Shown: positions 24,490 through 32,500 of the stretch, one piece after another
How the letters are laid out: each line of letters begins with the position of its first letter
How positions within the stretch are numbered: position 1 is the first letter of the stretch
Position numbers and translations under genes: made by a program
Notes under the pieces: model-generated
Seen by the model: only the letters and a program-made list of their open reading frames with translations
Database searches by the model: none
What the model was told of the DNA's origin: nothing
Assembly: GCF_900141855.1 (NCBI RefSeq)
Contig: NZ_FQYU01000016.1
Span: forward strand, 1 to 32,500
Length of the DNA stretch: 32,500 bases
Source of the DNA: Pseudozobellia thermophila
Lineage (GTDB): Bacteria; Bacteroidota; Bacteroidia; Flavobacteriales; Flavobacteriaceae
Direction of reading: 5' to 3'

Positions 24490-27400
24490 ATGAAGAAACT
24501 ACTATTAAAAAAGCACTACCTAAGCCTTTACACCTTGGCTTTGTGTACGGCCTCTTACGGAAACCCCCTGATATCGGATGCGGTTGCCGTAGGCAAAAAA
24601 ACAAATTTGAAGACCTCGGTCCGCTTTCAAGACGCGACCGTTACGGGAACCGTTCTCGACAGCAACAACCAACCCCTGCCAGGGGCAAGCATAGTTGAAA
24701 AAGGCACCTCAAATGGAACCCAAACCGATTTCGACGGCAACTTCGAGTTGGAAGTAAGCGACTCCAATGCCGTTCTTGTCATTTCCTATATAGGTTTTGC
24801 CTCCCAAGAAATTTCCCTGGCCGGACAAAGTTCCATAACCGTATCGTTACAGGAAGATGCCGCCAATCTAGACGAAGTGGTGGTCATCGGTTACGGTACA
24901 CAAAAGAAAAGCGACCTCACCGGTGCGGTGGGTTCGGTCAAGGCCGAAGAATTGTCGCAAAGACCTTCCGCCTCCTTGAACCAGGCCATGGCCGGTAAAG
25001 TAGCCGGTGTCAATGTCACATCGGGCTCGGGCCGACCAGGGGGCAGGACCGTGGTGCGGATTCGCGGTAACACATCGGTCAGTATCGCCAACACGCCTCT
25101 TTACGTTATTGACGGAGTCATTTTAAATGCCGCCAGTTTGCCCAACGGCAGTACGCCCATCGACTATATGAACCCCAACGACATCGAATCGATCGAGGTT
25201 TTAAAAGACGCCTCGGCCACGGCCATTTATGGGGCAAGGGGTGCCAACGGTGTAATTCTGGTAACCACCAAAAAGGGTACCCGATCGGGCGACACCCATC
25301 TTAACTACGATGTGGATTTTAGTCTGGGAACCTTGCCAAAAAAACTTGACCTGTTGAATTCGGAAGAGTTTCTTATGGTCGAGGAAATCGCCTATGCCAA
25401 TGCCGAAAAATTCGACCCCGACGGATGGGCCGGCGGTCGGTACACCGATCCCAGGCTGAAGCGGACCGACCCCCGCCTCTTTGACTCAGACGGTAATCCG
25501 TTATATGATACCGATTGGCAAGACGAAGCCATCAGGGCCGCCTTCACACAAAACCACCAACTTTCCTTTACGGGCGGCAACCAAAAGGCCAGTTACGGTC
25601 TATTCATGGGCTTTAGGGACGAAGAAGGGCTCATCATAGAGTCTTGGCTCAAACGCTATTCGGGCAGGTTTACCCTCGACACCGAAGTTACCGATTGGCT
25701 GAAAGTAGGCGGTAGCCTGAGCTATAACGACCAGAACGAAAAACAGATCGACCAATTGGGCGGTGGTGGAATCACCACCATGAGACAGGTTTTCGAGGCA
25801 CTCCCCATAATTCCGGTAACCTATGAGGATGGCACTTGGGGATCCAATGCCGACTACCCCGGTATGGAAGGTGGTGCCAGCCCCGTGGCCGTAGCCAACG
25901 ACAGAAGGTATTTTTTAAAGACCCAGACCGTTTTGGGCAATTTTTACAGCAATATCACCTTGGGTAAAAACCTGCAGTTACGTACTACCGTCGGTACCAA
26001 TATCATCAACCAAAGAAATGACTACTACGGAGGTCGCGACCTGAAGTATATCGCACAACCCGACGGAGCGGCTTCGGTTTCCAACAGCCGTTTCAACTCA
26101 TGGCAGTTTGAAAACTATTTGACCTACAACAAGGATTTCAACGAAGACAATTCCCTAACGGCCATGTTGGGACTTTCATGGCAGCATATCGACGAATTTC
26201 GTTCCACGGCCTCGACCAGGGGATTCGCCGACGATTTTTACGGCTTCAACAACCTTGGGGCGGGATCCAATCCGCAGACACCATCTTCAAGTCGGGTGGC
26301 TTACGGACTTAATTCTTACTTCGGCCGGGTCAACTACAACTATAAGAACAAATACCTATTGACCCTAACGGGAAGGGCCGACGGTTCCTCGAAATTCGGT
26401 CCTGAGAACCAGTTCGCCTTCTTCCCTTCCGCAGCATTGGCCTGGCGGGTTTCCGGCGAAGATTTCCTATCGCAAAGCGAAACCATTTCCAATTTGAAGC
26501 TCAGGGCCAGCTACGGGGCCACAGGCAACTCCGAAATCCCCGCATATAGGGCTTTGGCCGGCTTGTCGAGCGGCACTGTTATTTTCGGTGGAGATCGAGC
26601 CGCCTATAGCATTCCCCAGCGAATGGCCAACCCCGATTTGAAATGGGAAAAAACGGAGCAAGTGGACGCAGGTGTCGAATTGGGACTCTTCAACAACCGT
26701 ATCGGCCTTGAGGTAGATGTCTATCGAAAACTGACCACCGATATGCTTCTTGATGCTCCCGTACCCTCGACCAGTGGTTTTACAAACGTCTATAGAAATG
26801 TGGGCAGTATGGAAAACAAGGGTATCGAAATCAACCTGAACACCATCAATGTAGACAACGAGCTCTTTGGATGGAGCAGTAATTTCAATATTTCCATCAA
26901 CAAGAACGAAGTCGTGGCCCTTTCGGGAGGTTCCGATATTTTCTTGGGATCGACCTTGATCCGCGTGGGCGAGCCGGTCGGTACTTTCTTCGGATACATC
27001 GACGAAGGTACGTGGAATACGGATGAGGCCGATCAAGCCGCCATCTACGACAGACTTCCCGGAGATATCAAATACCGCGACCTTAACAATGACGGGGCCA
27101 TCAATAGCGACGACCGGGCCATCATAGGAAAGGGTATACCCGATGGCTTTGGTACCTTTTCGAACACTTTTAGGTACGGTAACCTTGAACTTATGGTCGA
27201 CCTACAGTTTCAGTACGGCAACAGTGTGATGTACAGGGACGAACACTCGGCGGAAGACCGTCAGACCATTGCGAACAGCTTCGCCACGGTACTAAACGCT
27301 TGGACGCCCGACAACCAAGATACCGACATTGCCCAAATACGGCCTATCGCCGCCGGTTACGACACCAACAACGATTCGGGCAAATTAAAGGATGCTTCCT

Positions 27401-27636
27401 TTTTAAGGGGACGGAACCTTATGCTTTCGTATGTGTTCAAACCTGAATTGGTCAAGCGTTTGCACTTGAACCGCTTAAGGATATATACTTCGGTACAAAA
27501 CTTTTTTGTAGCTACCGAATATCCCGGGTACGACCCTGAAACCTCGAATGGCGGCGGTGCCTTTGACCAAGGTTTTTCGTTATACGATTATCCCAGACCC
27601 CGCACTTTTATGGTAGGACTCAATGTTGGATTATAA
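24490..27636 (+). CDS. SusC/RagA-family TonB-linked outer-membrane receptor
   Basis: This 1048-residue outer-membrane protein imports large ligands (oligosaccharides or similar) using TonB energy. A signal-like N-terminus is followed by the carboxypeptidase-D-like regulatory domain at about residues 50-122 (VTGTVLDSNNQPLPGASIVEKG ... TDFDGNFEL). The SusC signature LDEVVVIGYGTQKKSDLTGAV follows at about 128-146, and the plug domain runs to about 265, including ESIEVLKDASATAIYGARGANGVILVTTKKG. The remainder is the beta-barrel, ending in aromatic, amphipathic strands (PRPRTFMVGLNVGL). There is no STN domain, so it is unlikely to signal to an anti-sigma factor, in line with AraC-type control. susD follows after 20 bp. 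The ligand is not predictable; the context suggests a sulfated glycan or glycoside. Confidence 0.95.
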   Translation: MKKLLLKKHYLSLYTLALCTASYGNPLISDAVAVGKKTNLKTSVRFQDATVTGTVLDSNNQPLPGASIVEKGTSNGTQTDFDGNFELEVSDSNAVLVISYIGFASQEISLAGQSSITVSLQEDAANLDEVVVIGYGTQKKSDLTGAVGSVKAEELSQRPSASLNQAMAGKVAGVNVTSGSGRPGGRTVVRIRGNTSVSIANTPLYVIDGVILNAASLPNGSTPIDYMNPNDIESIEVLKDASATAIYGARGANGVILVTTKKGTRSGDTHLNYDVDFSLGTLPKKLDLLNSEEFLMVEEIAYANAEKFDPDGWAGGRYTDPRLKRTDPRLFDSDGNPLYDTDWQDEAIRAAFTQNHQLSFTGGNQKASYGLFMGFRDEEGLIIESWLKRYSGRFTLDTEVTDWLKVGGSLSYNDQNEKQIDQLGGGGITTMRQVFEALPIIPVTYEDGTWGSNADYPGMEGGASPVAVANDRRYFLKTQTVLGNFYSNITLGKNLQLRTTVGTNIINQRNDYYGGRDLKYIAQPDGAASVSNSRFNSWQFENYLTYNKDFNEDNSLTAMLGLSWQHIDEFRSTASTRGFADDFYGFNNLGAGSNPQTPSSSRVAYGLNSYFGRVNYNYKNKYLLTLTGRADGSSKFGPENQFAFFPSAALAWRVSGEDFLSQSETISNLKLRASYGATGNSEIPAYRALAGLSSGTVIFGGDRAAYSIPQRMANPDLKWEKTEQVDAGVELGLFNNRIGLEVDVYRKLTTDMLLDAPVPSTSGFTNVYRNVGSMENKGIEINLNTINVDNELFGWSSNFNISINKNEVVALSGGSDIFLGSTLIRVGEPVGTFFGYIDEGTWNTDEADQAAIYDRLPGDIKYRDLNNDGAINSDDRAIIGKGIPDGFGTFSNTFRYGNLELMVDLQFQYGNSVMYRDEHSAEDRQTIANSFATVLNAWTPDNQDTDIAQIRPIAAGYDTNNDSGKLKDASFLRGRNLMLSYVFKPELVKRLHLNRLRIYTSVQNFFVATEYPGYDPETSNGGGAFDQGFSLYDYPRPRTFMVGLNVGL

Positions 27637-27656
27637 CAATATAAAAAGATAAAAGA

Positions 27657-29165
27657 ATGAAAATCTATAAAAACTTTATAAAAACGGTAGTAGTCGCCAC
27701 CGCAGTGACGTTTACCACGGCCTGTAGCGACTTTTTGGATGAAGAGGACGAATCGAACTTCACCACCGACACCTATTTCACCAAGGCCGAACACGCCGAA
27801 AGTGCGGTAAACGGTATCTACGAACCCCTTGTACCCATTACCAGCAGCGGTTTTGGAGGAGGCACCTGGTTAATGCTCGAATTTGCGACCGGCCTGGCCA
27901 ACACTTCCTTGGGGCAAGCCACGAACATTTACTTGGTCAAGGATTTGATCAACAATTCGGATAACGGTTATGGCAGCAGTTACTGGACGGAATATTATAC
28001 GGGCATATCAAGGGCCAATCTGGCCATCGAAAAAATTCCTGAAATCAATATGGACGAAACCGAAAAACAGAATTATTTGGCCGAAGCCAAATTCTTCAGG
28101 GCCTACTATTACTTTGGCCTGGTACGCATGTTCGGCAACATCCCCATTATCACGAGCTCGGTCGACCTCGGCTCGGAGCAGCTATATCCCGAACAGGCAT
28201 CAGCGGAGGCCGTTTACGATTTGATCTTAAGCGACCTGTCGGATGCCGAAAATTCGAGTTTGCCCTGGAGGGACGAATCGGGCAGGGTTTCAATGGGTGC
28301 GGTAAAGACGCTTATGGCCGATGTGTATTTGACCATGGCCGGGTATCCGCTGCAAAAAACGGAAAATTACGCCTTGGCCGCCGCCAAGGCCAAGGAGGTG
28401 ATCGACTCGAACGAGTTCAGGCTTTTTGACACCTATGACGAGCTGCACGACCCCGCCACCAAGAACACCGGCGAATACATTTTTATGACCCAATTTGCCG
28501 CAAACATCCAATCCGGAAACTGGCAACCCGCCATTCTTCCCTACAACTTGGGTATTTCGGTCTACTCTGCCCAGACCGGCGGTATTTTTTCGACCAATGA
28601 GTTCGCCAATTCCTATGAACCCGGCGACAAAAGGGCCGAGGAAAAACAATTTTTCTTTAGAGACTATACCCTTGAGGCCGATCGCAGCGAAAGCATCAAC
28701 CTAGGGGCGCCCTATATCTATAAACTGTTTGATGTGCAAGCCAACGAAGAGACGGCCCAGTCCGATTTGAATTGGTGCCTATACCGCTATGCCGATGTCC
28801 TCTTAATGTATGCCGAAGCTTCGAACGAAGCCGAGGGCGGACCCACAACAGAGGCCTATAACGCGGTCAACCTGATCAGACAGCGTGCCGAAGTTGCCGA
28901 TTTGGCCGGTCTTTCACAAGATGATTTTAGGGAGGCCGTCAGGATCGAACGCGTTCATGAACTCAGTTTCGAAAACAAGACTTGGTTCGATATGGCGCGA
29001 TGGAGAAAGGCCTACAACCCAGAGACCAACGCCTTGGAAGATTTCGTAGGCCACACGTATACCTACCTTCCGAACAAGGCCTTGACCGAAAGGGAGCTGT
29101 TGTTTCCGATTCCGACCTCCGAAATACAGAACAACCCCAATCTGGTACAAAACGCAGGATATTAG
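27657..29165 (+). CDS. SusD/RagB-family surface substrate-binding lipoprotein
   Basis: This 502-residue surface lipoprotein caps the SusC barrel and captures the substrate. The signal peptide ends TFTTAC with C23. The residues just after it, SDFLDEEDE, are acidic like the surface-export signal of Bacteroidota lipoproteins. SusD features follow: NLAIEKIPEI, YLAEAKFFRAYYYFGLVRMFGNIPI (the conserved TPR-like region), the C-terminal WCLYRYADVLLMYAEASNEA, ERVHELSFENKTWFDMARW and the end NPNLVQNAGY. It pairs with the susC 20 bp upstream. A palindromic terminator follows. It is the last gene on this strand, so no surface glycan-binding protein or endo-acting enzyme follows it, unlike many PULs. Confidence 0.95.
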   Translation: MKIYKNFIKTVVVATAVTFTTACSDFLDEEDESNFTTDTYFTKAEHAESAVNGIYEPLVPITSSGFGGGTWLMLEFATGLANTSLGQATNIYLVKDLINNSDNGYGSSYWTEYYTGISRANLAIEKIPEINMDETEKQNYLAEAKFFRAYYYFGLVRMFGNIPIITSSVDLGSEQLYPEQASAEAVYDLILSDLSDAENSSLPWRDESGRVSMGAVKTLMADVYLTMAGYPLQKTENYALAAAKAKEVIDSNEFRLFDTYDELHDPATKNTGEYIFMTQFAANIQSGNWQPAILPYNLGISVYSAQTGGIFSTNEFANSYEPGDKRAEEKQFFFRDYTLEADRSESINLGAPYIYKLFDVQANEETAQSDLNWCLYRYADVLLMYAEASNEAEGGPTTEAYNAVNLIRQRAEVADLAGLSQDDFREAVRIERVHELSFENKTWFDMARWRKAYNPETNALEDFVGHTYTYLPNKALTERELLFPIPTSEIQNNPNLVQNAGY

Positions 29166-29217
29166 TATTAGAGAAACTTGACCACAAGTATTGTCGAGTA
29201 GTTAGTTGATAGTGATG

Positions 29218-29247
29218 ATAAACCCTTGGCCATGGCCAGGGGTTTAT
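29218..29247. terminator. Bidirectional terminator between susD and the symporter gene
   Basis: This is a near-perfect 30-bp palindrome (arms ATAAACCCTTGGCCA and TGGCCAGGGGTTTAT) with a single T/G wobble, flanked by AT-rich sequence on both sides. It sits between two convergent genes and can serve both. The core GGCCATGGCC would fold into a tight GC-rich stem. T-runs are short in both directions. Confidence 0.75.
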
Positions 29248-29265
29248 TTATTACGACCGTTCCAT

Positions 29266-30672
29266 TTATCGGATTTTACGGGAAGACCGGAACACCACCA
29301 ACTCCAAAAAGGCAGCTACTCCCAAGGCCAGAAACAAAACGATTTCCGTCTGTAATATTCCTATTTGCCCCGGGCCGACTCCTAATTTGGAAAGAATAAA
29401 GAAGGCCAGGGCACATAATGTGGCGATCGGCATCAACAGGGAAAGCTTTTTGGAGCTGAGAATACCGACCAATATCATGGGGGCCATCATCGCCGTACCG
29501 GTAAAACTGGTACGTGCCAACAGCACCAAATGCTCCGTACTCACTATAGAGAAAACCAAGGCGAGCAATCCGAACACGACAATAAAAATTCTCGTGAGGC
29601 CCACGGCCTTATGATCTTCCAAGCTAAGCAGGGAGCGCAGTTCGGAGCCCAAGGCGAATATTTGCGAGTCGGAAGTCGATATCGCCGCCGCCACCAAGCC
29701 GATCAGGCCCAGCGCCGCTATGCCCGAAGCTTGGTCGTAGAGCAATACGTGGCCGATAAAATCCTGGGTGGAAGCGTCCGGGTATAAAACCGCGCCGTAC
29801 ATCCCCATAAACAGGGTCGGCAATATAACGAGGATGGCGACCACCCCGAGACCTATGGCCATTTTTCTAAGGGAAGCACTGCTTTTCATAATGACGACCC
29901 GGGTCGAAATTTGGGGCTGGGTAAAGGGCAAGCATATGATTGCAATAGCCGAAACAATAAAGAACTGGGGCGTAAACAAACCTTTCGGCCCAGGAACCGA
30001 CAATAGCTTTTCATTGACCGAAGCCACTTTGTCGAACATCGATTCGATGCTCCCAAAATGTTCGATACAGTTGTACCCAACGATCCAAATGGTAAAAAAC
30101 AGCAAGACACCCTGTAGGGTATCGTTGTACATAATGGCGCGCAAGCCTCCCGTCTCGCTGTAAATGACCATTACGGCCACAATGATCAAGCTCCACGCCC
30201 AAACCGGTATGGCATCGGGAAAAGCGGCCTTGAGAAATAGGGATATACCGCTTATCTGCACCGCAATATAAGGTATCAGGAAAATTACGGCCCCGCCAAA
30301 GGCCACGTAACCGGCCAACTTAGATTGGTAGGTAGCCACCATCAAGCCCGACATACCCTTAAAATCAAGGTTTCGGGCCTTGCGGCGCAACACTTCCCCG
30401 ACCCGGATCAGGGCATAGACCATCATCGTGTCGGATACGGCGAGAAAAATCCAGGCCCCGATACCGTGCGTCCTAAAAAAATCGGGCATGCCCACTACGG
30501 TAAAGGCGCTGAAAAGGGTGGCCGCCGTGGTGAACAGGCCGATAACAAAACCAATGTTACCTCCTCCCAACAAATAGTTGGAGGTCGTTTTTTCCTTAAT
30601 TCGGGTACGTCTTACCAAAAAGACAAGAATGGCCAAATAGACCAGGGCCGCAACGATAAACTTAGTCAGCAT
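29266..30672 (-). CDS. Sodium:solute symporter (SSS) family transporter
   Basis: This 468-residue inner-membrane transporter uses the sodium gradient to import a small solute. About 12-13 hydrophobic segments are visible. The family signature region is ETGGLRAIMYNDTLQGVLLF, and the N-terminal YLLGGGNIGFVIGLFTTAATLFSAFTVVG matches the first core helix with its sodium-site break. The ATG at 30672 overlaps the 3' end of the 73-residue membrane gene by 11 bp, so translation is probably coupled. It is the last gene of the OYE-SDR-small protein-symporter operon and likely brings the product of periplasmic processing into the cytoplasm. The solute (sugar, uronate, organic acid) cannot be told. Convergent orientation to susD puts it under a separate promoter outside the window. 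Confidence 0.9.
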   Translation of the reverse strand: MLTKFIVAALVYLAILVFLVRRTRIKEKTTSNYLLGGGNIGFVIGLFTTAATLFSAFTVVGMPDFFRTHGIGAWIFLAVSDTMMVYALIRVGEVLRRKARNLDFKGMSGLMVATYQSKLAGYVAFGGAVIFLIPYIAVQISGISLFLKAAFPDAIPVWAWSLIIVAVMVIYSETGGLRAIMYNDTLQGVLLFFTIWIVGYNCIEHFGSIESMFDKVASVNEKLLSVPGPKGLFTPQFFIVSAIAIICLPFTQPQISTRVVIMKSSASLRKMAIGLGVVAILVILPTLFMGMYGAVLYPDASTQDFIGHVLLYDQASGIAALGLIGLVAAAISTSDSQIFALGSELRSLLSLEDHKAVGLTRIFIVVFGLLALVFSIVSTEHLVLLARTSFTGTAMMAPMILVGILSSKKLSLLMPIATLCALAFFILSKLGVGPGQIGILQTEIVLFLALGVAAFLELVVFRSSRKIR

Positions 30673-30883
30673 GCCTGTCTTCTTTGTTTACCAATGAGAC
30701 CAAATAAGCCAATACGACAAAGGCCACGCTGACCAAAAAACCTACCCACATGGTATACGGAATCCCCATCAAAAAAGGATCCATAGTATTTTCGGGAAGC
30801 ACCACAGAGGTAAAGGTGGCTATAAAAACGAGCAGTGCCAAGCTGTCTAAAAGGGTCAATAAATGCCGGTTGTGTTTTCTCAT
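30662..30883 (-). CDS. Small two-helix membrane protein, symporter partner (DUF3311-like)
   Basis: This 73-residue protein has two hydrophobic segments (about residues 9-30 and 44-66) and a charged C-terminus (NKEDRHAD). The middle, LPENTMDPFLMGIPYTMWVGFL, resembles the P...GIP..W pattern of DUF3311 proteins, which are commonly encoded next to SSS-family symporters. Assignment is by this pattern and by context, not by a search. It starts 11 bp after the SDR gene and overlaps the symporter gene by 11 bp. An overlapping 85-residue frame (30666-30923) lacks membrane segments and is a shadow. It is probably an accessory subunit of the symporter. Confidence 0.72.
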   Translation of the reverse strand: MRKHNRHLLTLLDSLALLVFIATFTSVVLPENTMDPFLMGIPYTMWVGFLVSVAFVVLAYLVSLVNKEDRHAD

Positions 30884-30894
30884 GGTTGGTTGGT

Positions 30895-31665
30895 TTATAG
30901 CGTTGGTATCGACATTCCCCCATCGATAAGGATCACCTGGCCCGTGGCATAGGGAATTTTGTTCTCGACCAGGGCACGTACGGCCCTTCCCACATCTTCG
31001 GGCTTTCCGAGGCGCGGCTGCAGGGTGAGTCCTTCCTCGACATCCTTTTGGTACTTTTCGAGTACCGCGGCGGTCATATCGGTTTCAATAATACCCGGGC
31101 GTACTTCGAACACCGGTAGGTCGTACGCCCCTAACCGAACGGCAAACAGTTTGGTCATCATACCCATACCGGCCTTTGAGATGCAGTACTCTCCCCTCAT
31201 AATCGAAGCGGTGCTGGCGCTTACAGATGATATGTTAACGATACAACCTTCAAATGCCGCATCCTTTTGTTTACTTGCTATCATCAGATTGGCGATTTTT
31301 TGGGTGAGGAAGAAAGGCCCCCTTAGATTGATATCCATCACCCGGTCGTAGCTCACCGGTTTCATTTCCAAAAGGTCTACACGCTCATTAGGGGCGACTC
31401 CGGCATTATTGACAAGAACATGGAGCTCCCCAAAATGGTGCAAGGCTTCCTTGACCATAAGGTTGCGATCGGACTCGGAGGAAACATCGCCCCGGCAGTA
31501 GACCACTTGTTTGCCGAATTTTCGAAGTTCCTTAAGTTCGTCCAGTACACTTTCCTCGGGGCGGACCCCATTTATGGCCAAGTTGCATCCGGCCTCGGCC
31601 AATGCCTTGGCAATACCGTAGCCTATGCCCCGCGAACCACCGGTAATCAATACGTTCTTGCTCAT
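30895..31665 (-). CDS. SDR-family NAD(P)-dependent oxidoreductase, 3-ketoacyl-ACP-reductase-like
   Basis: This 256-residue cytoplasmic classical short-chain dehydrogenase has the nucleotide-binding GGSRGIG at residues 9-15, NNAG at 86-89, and the catalytic set N113, S147, Y160 and K164 (NISSVS and EYCISK). The C-terminal [10 protein letters not shown] and [15 protein letters not shown] are standard. Family resemblance to FabG is general; in this context it more likely oxidizes or reduces a sugar, sugar acid or polyol than a fatty acyl chain. Its ATG overlaps the OYE stop as ATGA, and the small membrane gene follows after 11 bp. The coupling suggests it acts on the same compound as the OYE. 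Cofactor choice is not clear: after the second strand it has NGVRPEE. Confidence 0.9.
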   Translation of the reverse strand: MSKNVLITGGSRGIGYGIAKALAEAGCNLAINGVRPEESVLDELKELRKFGKQVVYCRGDVSSESDRNLMVKEALHHFGELHVLVNNAGVAPNERVDLLEMKPVSYDRVMDINLRGPFFLTQKIANLMIASKQKDAAFEGCIVNISSVSASTASIMRGEYCISKAGMGMMTKLFAVRLGAYDLPVFEVRPGIIETDMTAAVLEKYQKDVEEGLTLQPRLGKPEDVGRAVRALVENKIPYATGQVILIDGGMSIPTL

Positions 31666-32500
31666 AGTCGCACCTTCTTTTTAATTTGCTTGAGCCGATC
31701 GGCCTCGGGCATCCCCTTATAGTAGGCATCCAACGGGAAACACCCGGAAAGCATGCCTGTTCGCGGGGCCGTTGTACAATCGGAAAACGTTCTACATATC
31801 TTGCCCCGAACCAAGGTCCGTCCGTTCAGAATATCGTCGGGCATGGTCGGATAGCTTAAGACCATCCTACCCAGACCGATAAAATCGGCCATTTTATTGT
31901 CGATTACGGCCTCCCCCACACGGGGCACCCATTCCTGTAAATACGAATAGGCCGACCCTACGATTACCAGGTTGGGAAAATTTTTCTTGATATCGGCCGT
32001 AACTTGGATCTGCCGCCCTACGCCGACCAAGGGATCTTCGGGAGGGAGGTAGCCATCGGAGGGCGGGAAAATTGCGGGACGTATGATATGCGGGTTGTAA
32101 TAGGGGCTTCCCGCCGTTATGCATACCAGTTCTATACCCAGTTCCTCGAATTGCCCGAGCAGTTCATAAACCTCGGTCAAATCGATTCCCGTTCCCGTAC
32201 CGTCGCCCCCAAAGGCCTCGCCATACCCACCTTCGGTAACGCTGGGTATCCCGATGTTTCCTTTTCCTTTCTCAAAGGGACTAAAGTCAAAGGCGCTCAG
32301 GCGCACACCTACCGGTATTTGGCTCGTGGAGCGGATTCCCTCGACTATCGCCCTAAGAAAGGCCAGTCTATTTTTAAGGGAACCTCCATATTTTCCCTGC
32401 CGATCTTTGGCACTTAAAAATTCATGCCCCAAATAACCGTGGCAGTGCTTAATGTCGACAAAATGGAAACCGGCTTCCTTCGCCAGGCCAGCGGCCCTGA
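31662..32500 (-). CDS. NADH:flavin oxidoreductase / old yellow enzyme barrel (5' end beyond window)
   Basis: This is the C-terminal 278 or so residues of an FMN-dependent TIM-barrel oxidoreductase. The frame stays open to the window end, so the start is missing. Visible parts are [18 protein letters not shown] (the OYE substrate-pocket histidine region), [55 protein letters not shown] and [13 protein letters not shown]. The C-terminus reads [21 protein letters not shown]. It keeps the last two cysteine positions (Cx11C) of the 4Fe-4S motif of the TMADH/dienoyl-CoA-reductase branch but lacks the first two, so a normal cluster is unlikely. There is no FAD/NAD domain after the barrel. It probably reduces or oxidizes an enone or keto intermediate. 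The stop overlaps the SDR start (ATGA). Confidence 0.88.
   Translation of the reverse strand, partial: RAAGLAKEAGFHFVDIKHCHGYLGHEFLSAKDRQGKYGGSLKNRLAFLRAIVEGIRSTSQIPVGVRLSAFDFSPFEKGKGNIGIPSVTEGGYGEAFGGDGTGTGIDLTEVYELLGQFEELGIELVCITAGSPYYNPHIIRPAIFPPSDGYLPPEDPLVGVGRQIQVTADIKKNFPNLVIVGSAYSYLQEWVPRVGEAVIDNKMADFIGLGRMVLSYPTMPDDILNGRTLVRGKICRTFSDCTTAPRTGMLSGCFPLDAYYKGMPEADRLKQIKKKVRL

Noticed and set aside
30666-30923. Frame of 85 codons overlapping the small membrane protein gene
   Set aside because: It lacks hydrophobic segments and would overlap the SDR gene end; the 73-residue frame has two clear helices and fits the operon spacing.
1-32500. CRISPR arrays, tRNA or rRNA genes, insertion sequences, prophage
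   Set aside because: No regularly spaced repeats, cloverleaf-like or rRNA-like sequence, transposase or integrase frames, or terminal inverted repeats were recognized by eye.

Overview
The window looks like the chromosome of a marine, heterotrophic member of the Bacteroidota, most likely the family Flavobacteriaceae (Zobellia/Maribacter-like, genus not provable from this alone). The evidence is a SusC/SusD pair, many lipoproteins with Bacteroidota-style lipoboxes, sulfatases, a NhaD antiporter, an almost complete lack of Shine-Dalgarno sequences, and -7 promoter boxes of the TAnnTTTG type. Base composition and codon use look even across the window. I saw no insertion sequence, phage gene, CRISPR array, tRNA or rRNA.

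Positions 1-13700 are core metabolism. On the minus strand a dense run reads glutamate dehydrogenase-family enzyme -> NhaD -> ExbB -> ExbD -> TonB/TolA-like protein -> FolC, with several overlapping or touching stop and start codons. On the plus strand are an acyl-CoA dehydrogenase with a strong terminator, then gltB-gltD (glutamate synthase) with a strong terminator, then an EamA/DMT-type permease.

Positions 14629-32500 are an accessory catabolic region resembling a polysaccharide utilization locus (PUL), but no glycoside hydrolase or polysaccharide lyase is visible. A minus-strand series carries an AraC-type regulator, a ketose 3-epimerase-like TIM barrel, a ThuA-like lipoprotein and two translationally coupled sulfatase lipoproteins. 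Divergent from the regulator is a 1057-residue lipoprotein (degenerate SGNH domain, PQQ-dehydrogenase-like beta-propeller, HEAT-like region, cytochrome c), then SusC and SusD. Convergent with SusD, across a near-perfect palindromic terminator, is a minus-strand operon for an old-yellow-enzyme barrel (cut by the window edge), an SDR dehydrogenase, a 73-residue membrane protein and a sodium:solute symporter.

The inferred logic is that SusCD bind and import a sulfated glycan or glycoside, lipoprotein sulfatases remove sulfate, the propeller/cytochrome protein and ThuA-like protein carry out redox or keto-sugar chemistry outside the inner membrane, the symporter brings the product into the cytoplasm, and the epimerase, SDR and OYE process it. 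The substrate cannot be read from the sequence.

The most notable signal is regulatory. The epimerase and susC promoters share one layout: two 11-bp half-sites of the form AAAATAGAGGT at 18-bp spacing, a TTTG between them, exactly 22 bp, then a TAnnTTTG box. The epimerase promoter has two perfect copies; susC has a 9/11 and a 7/11 copy. This is probably the binding site of the AraC-type regulator encoded between them.
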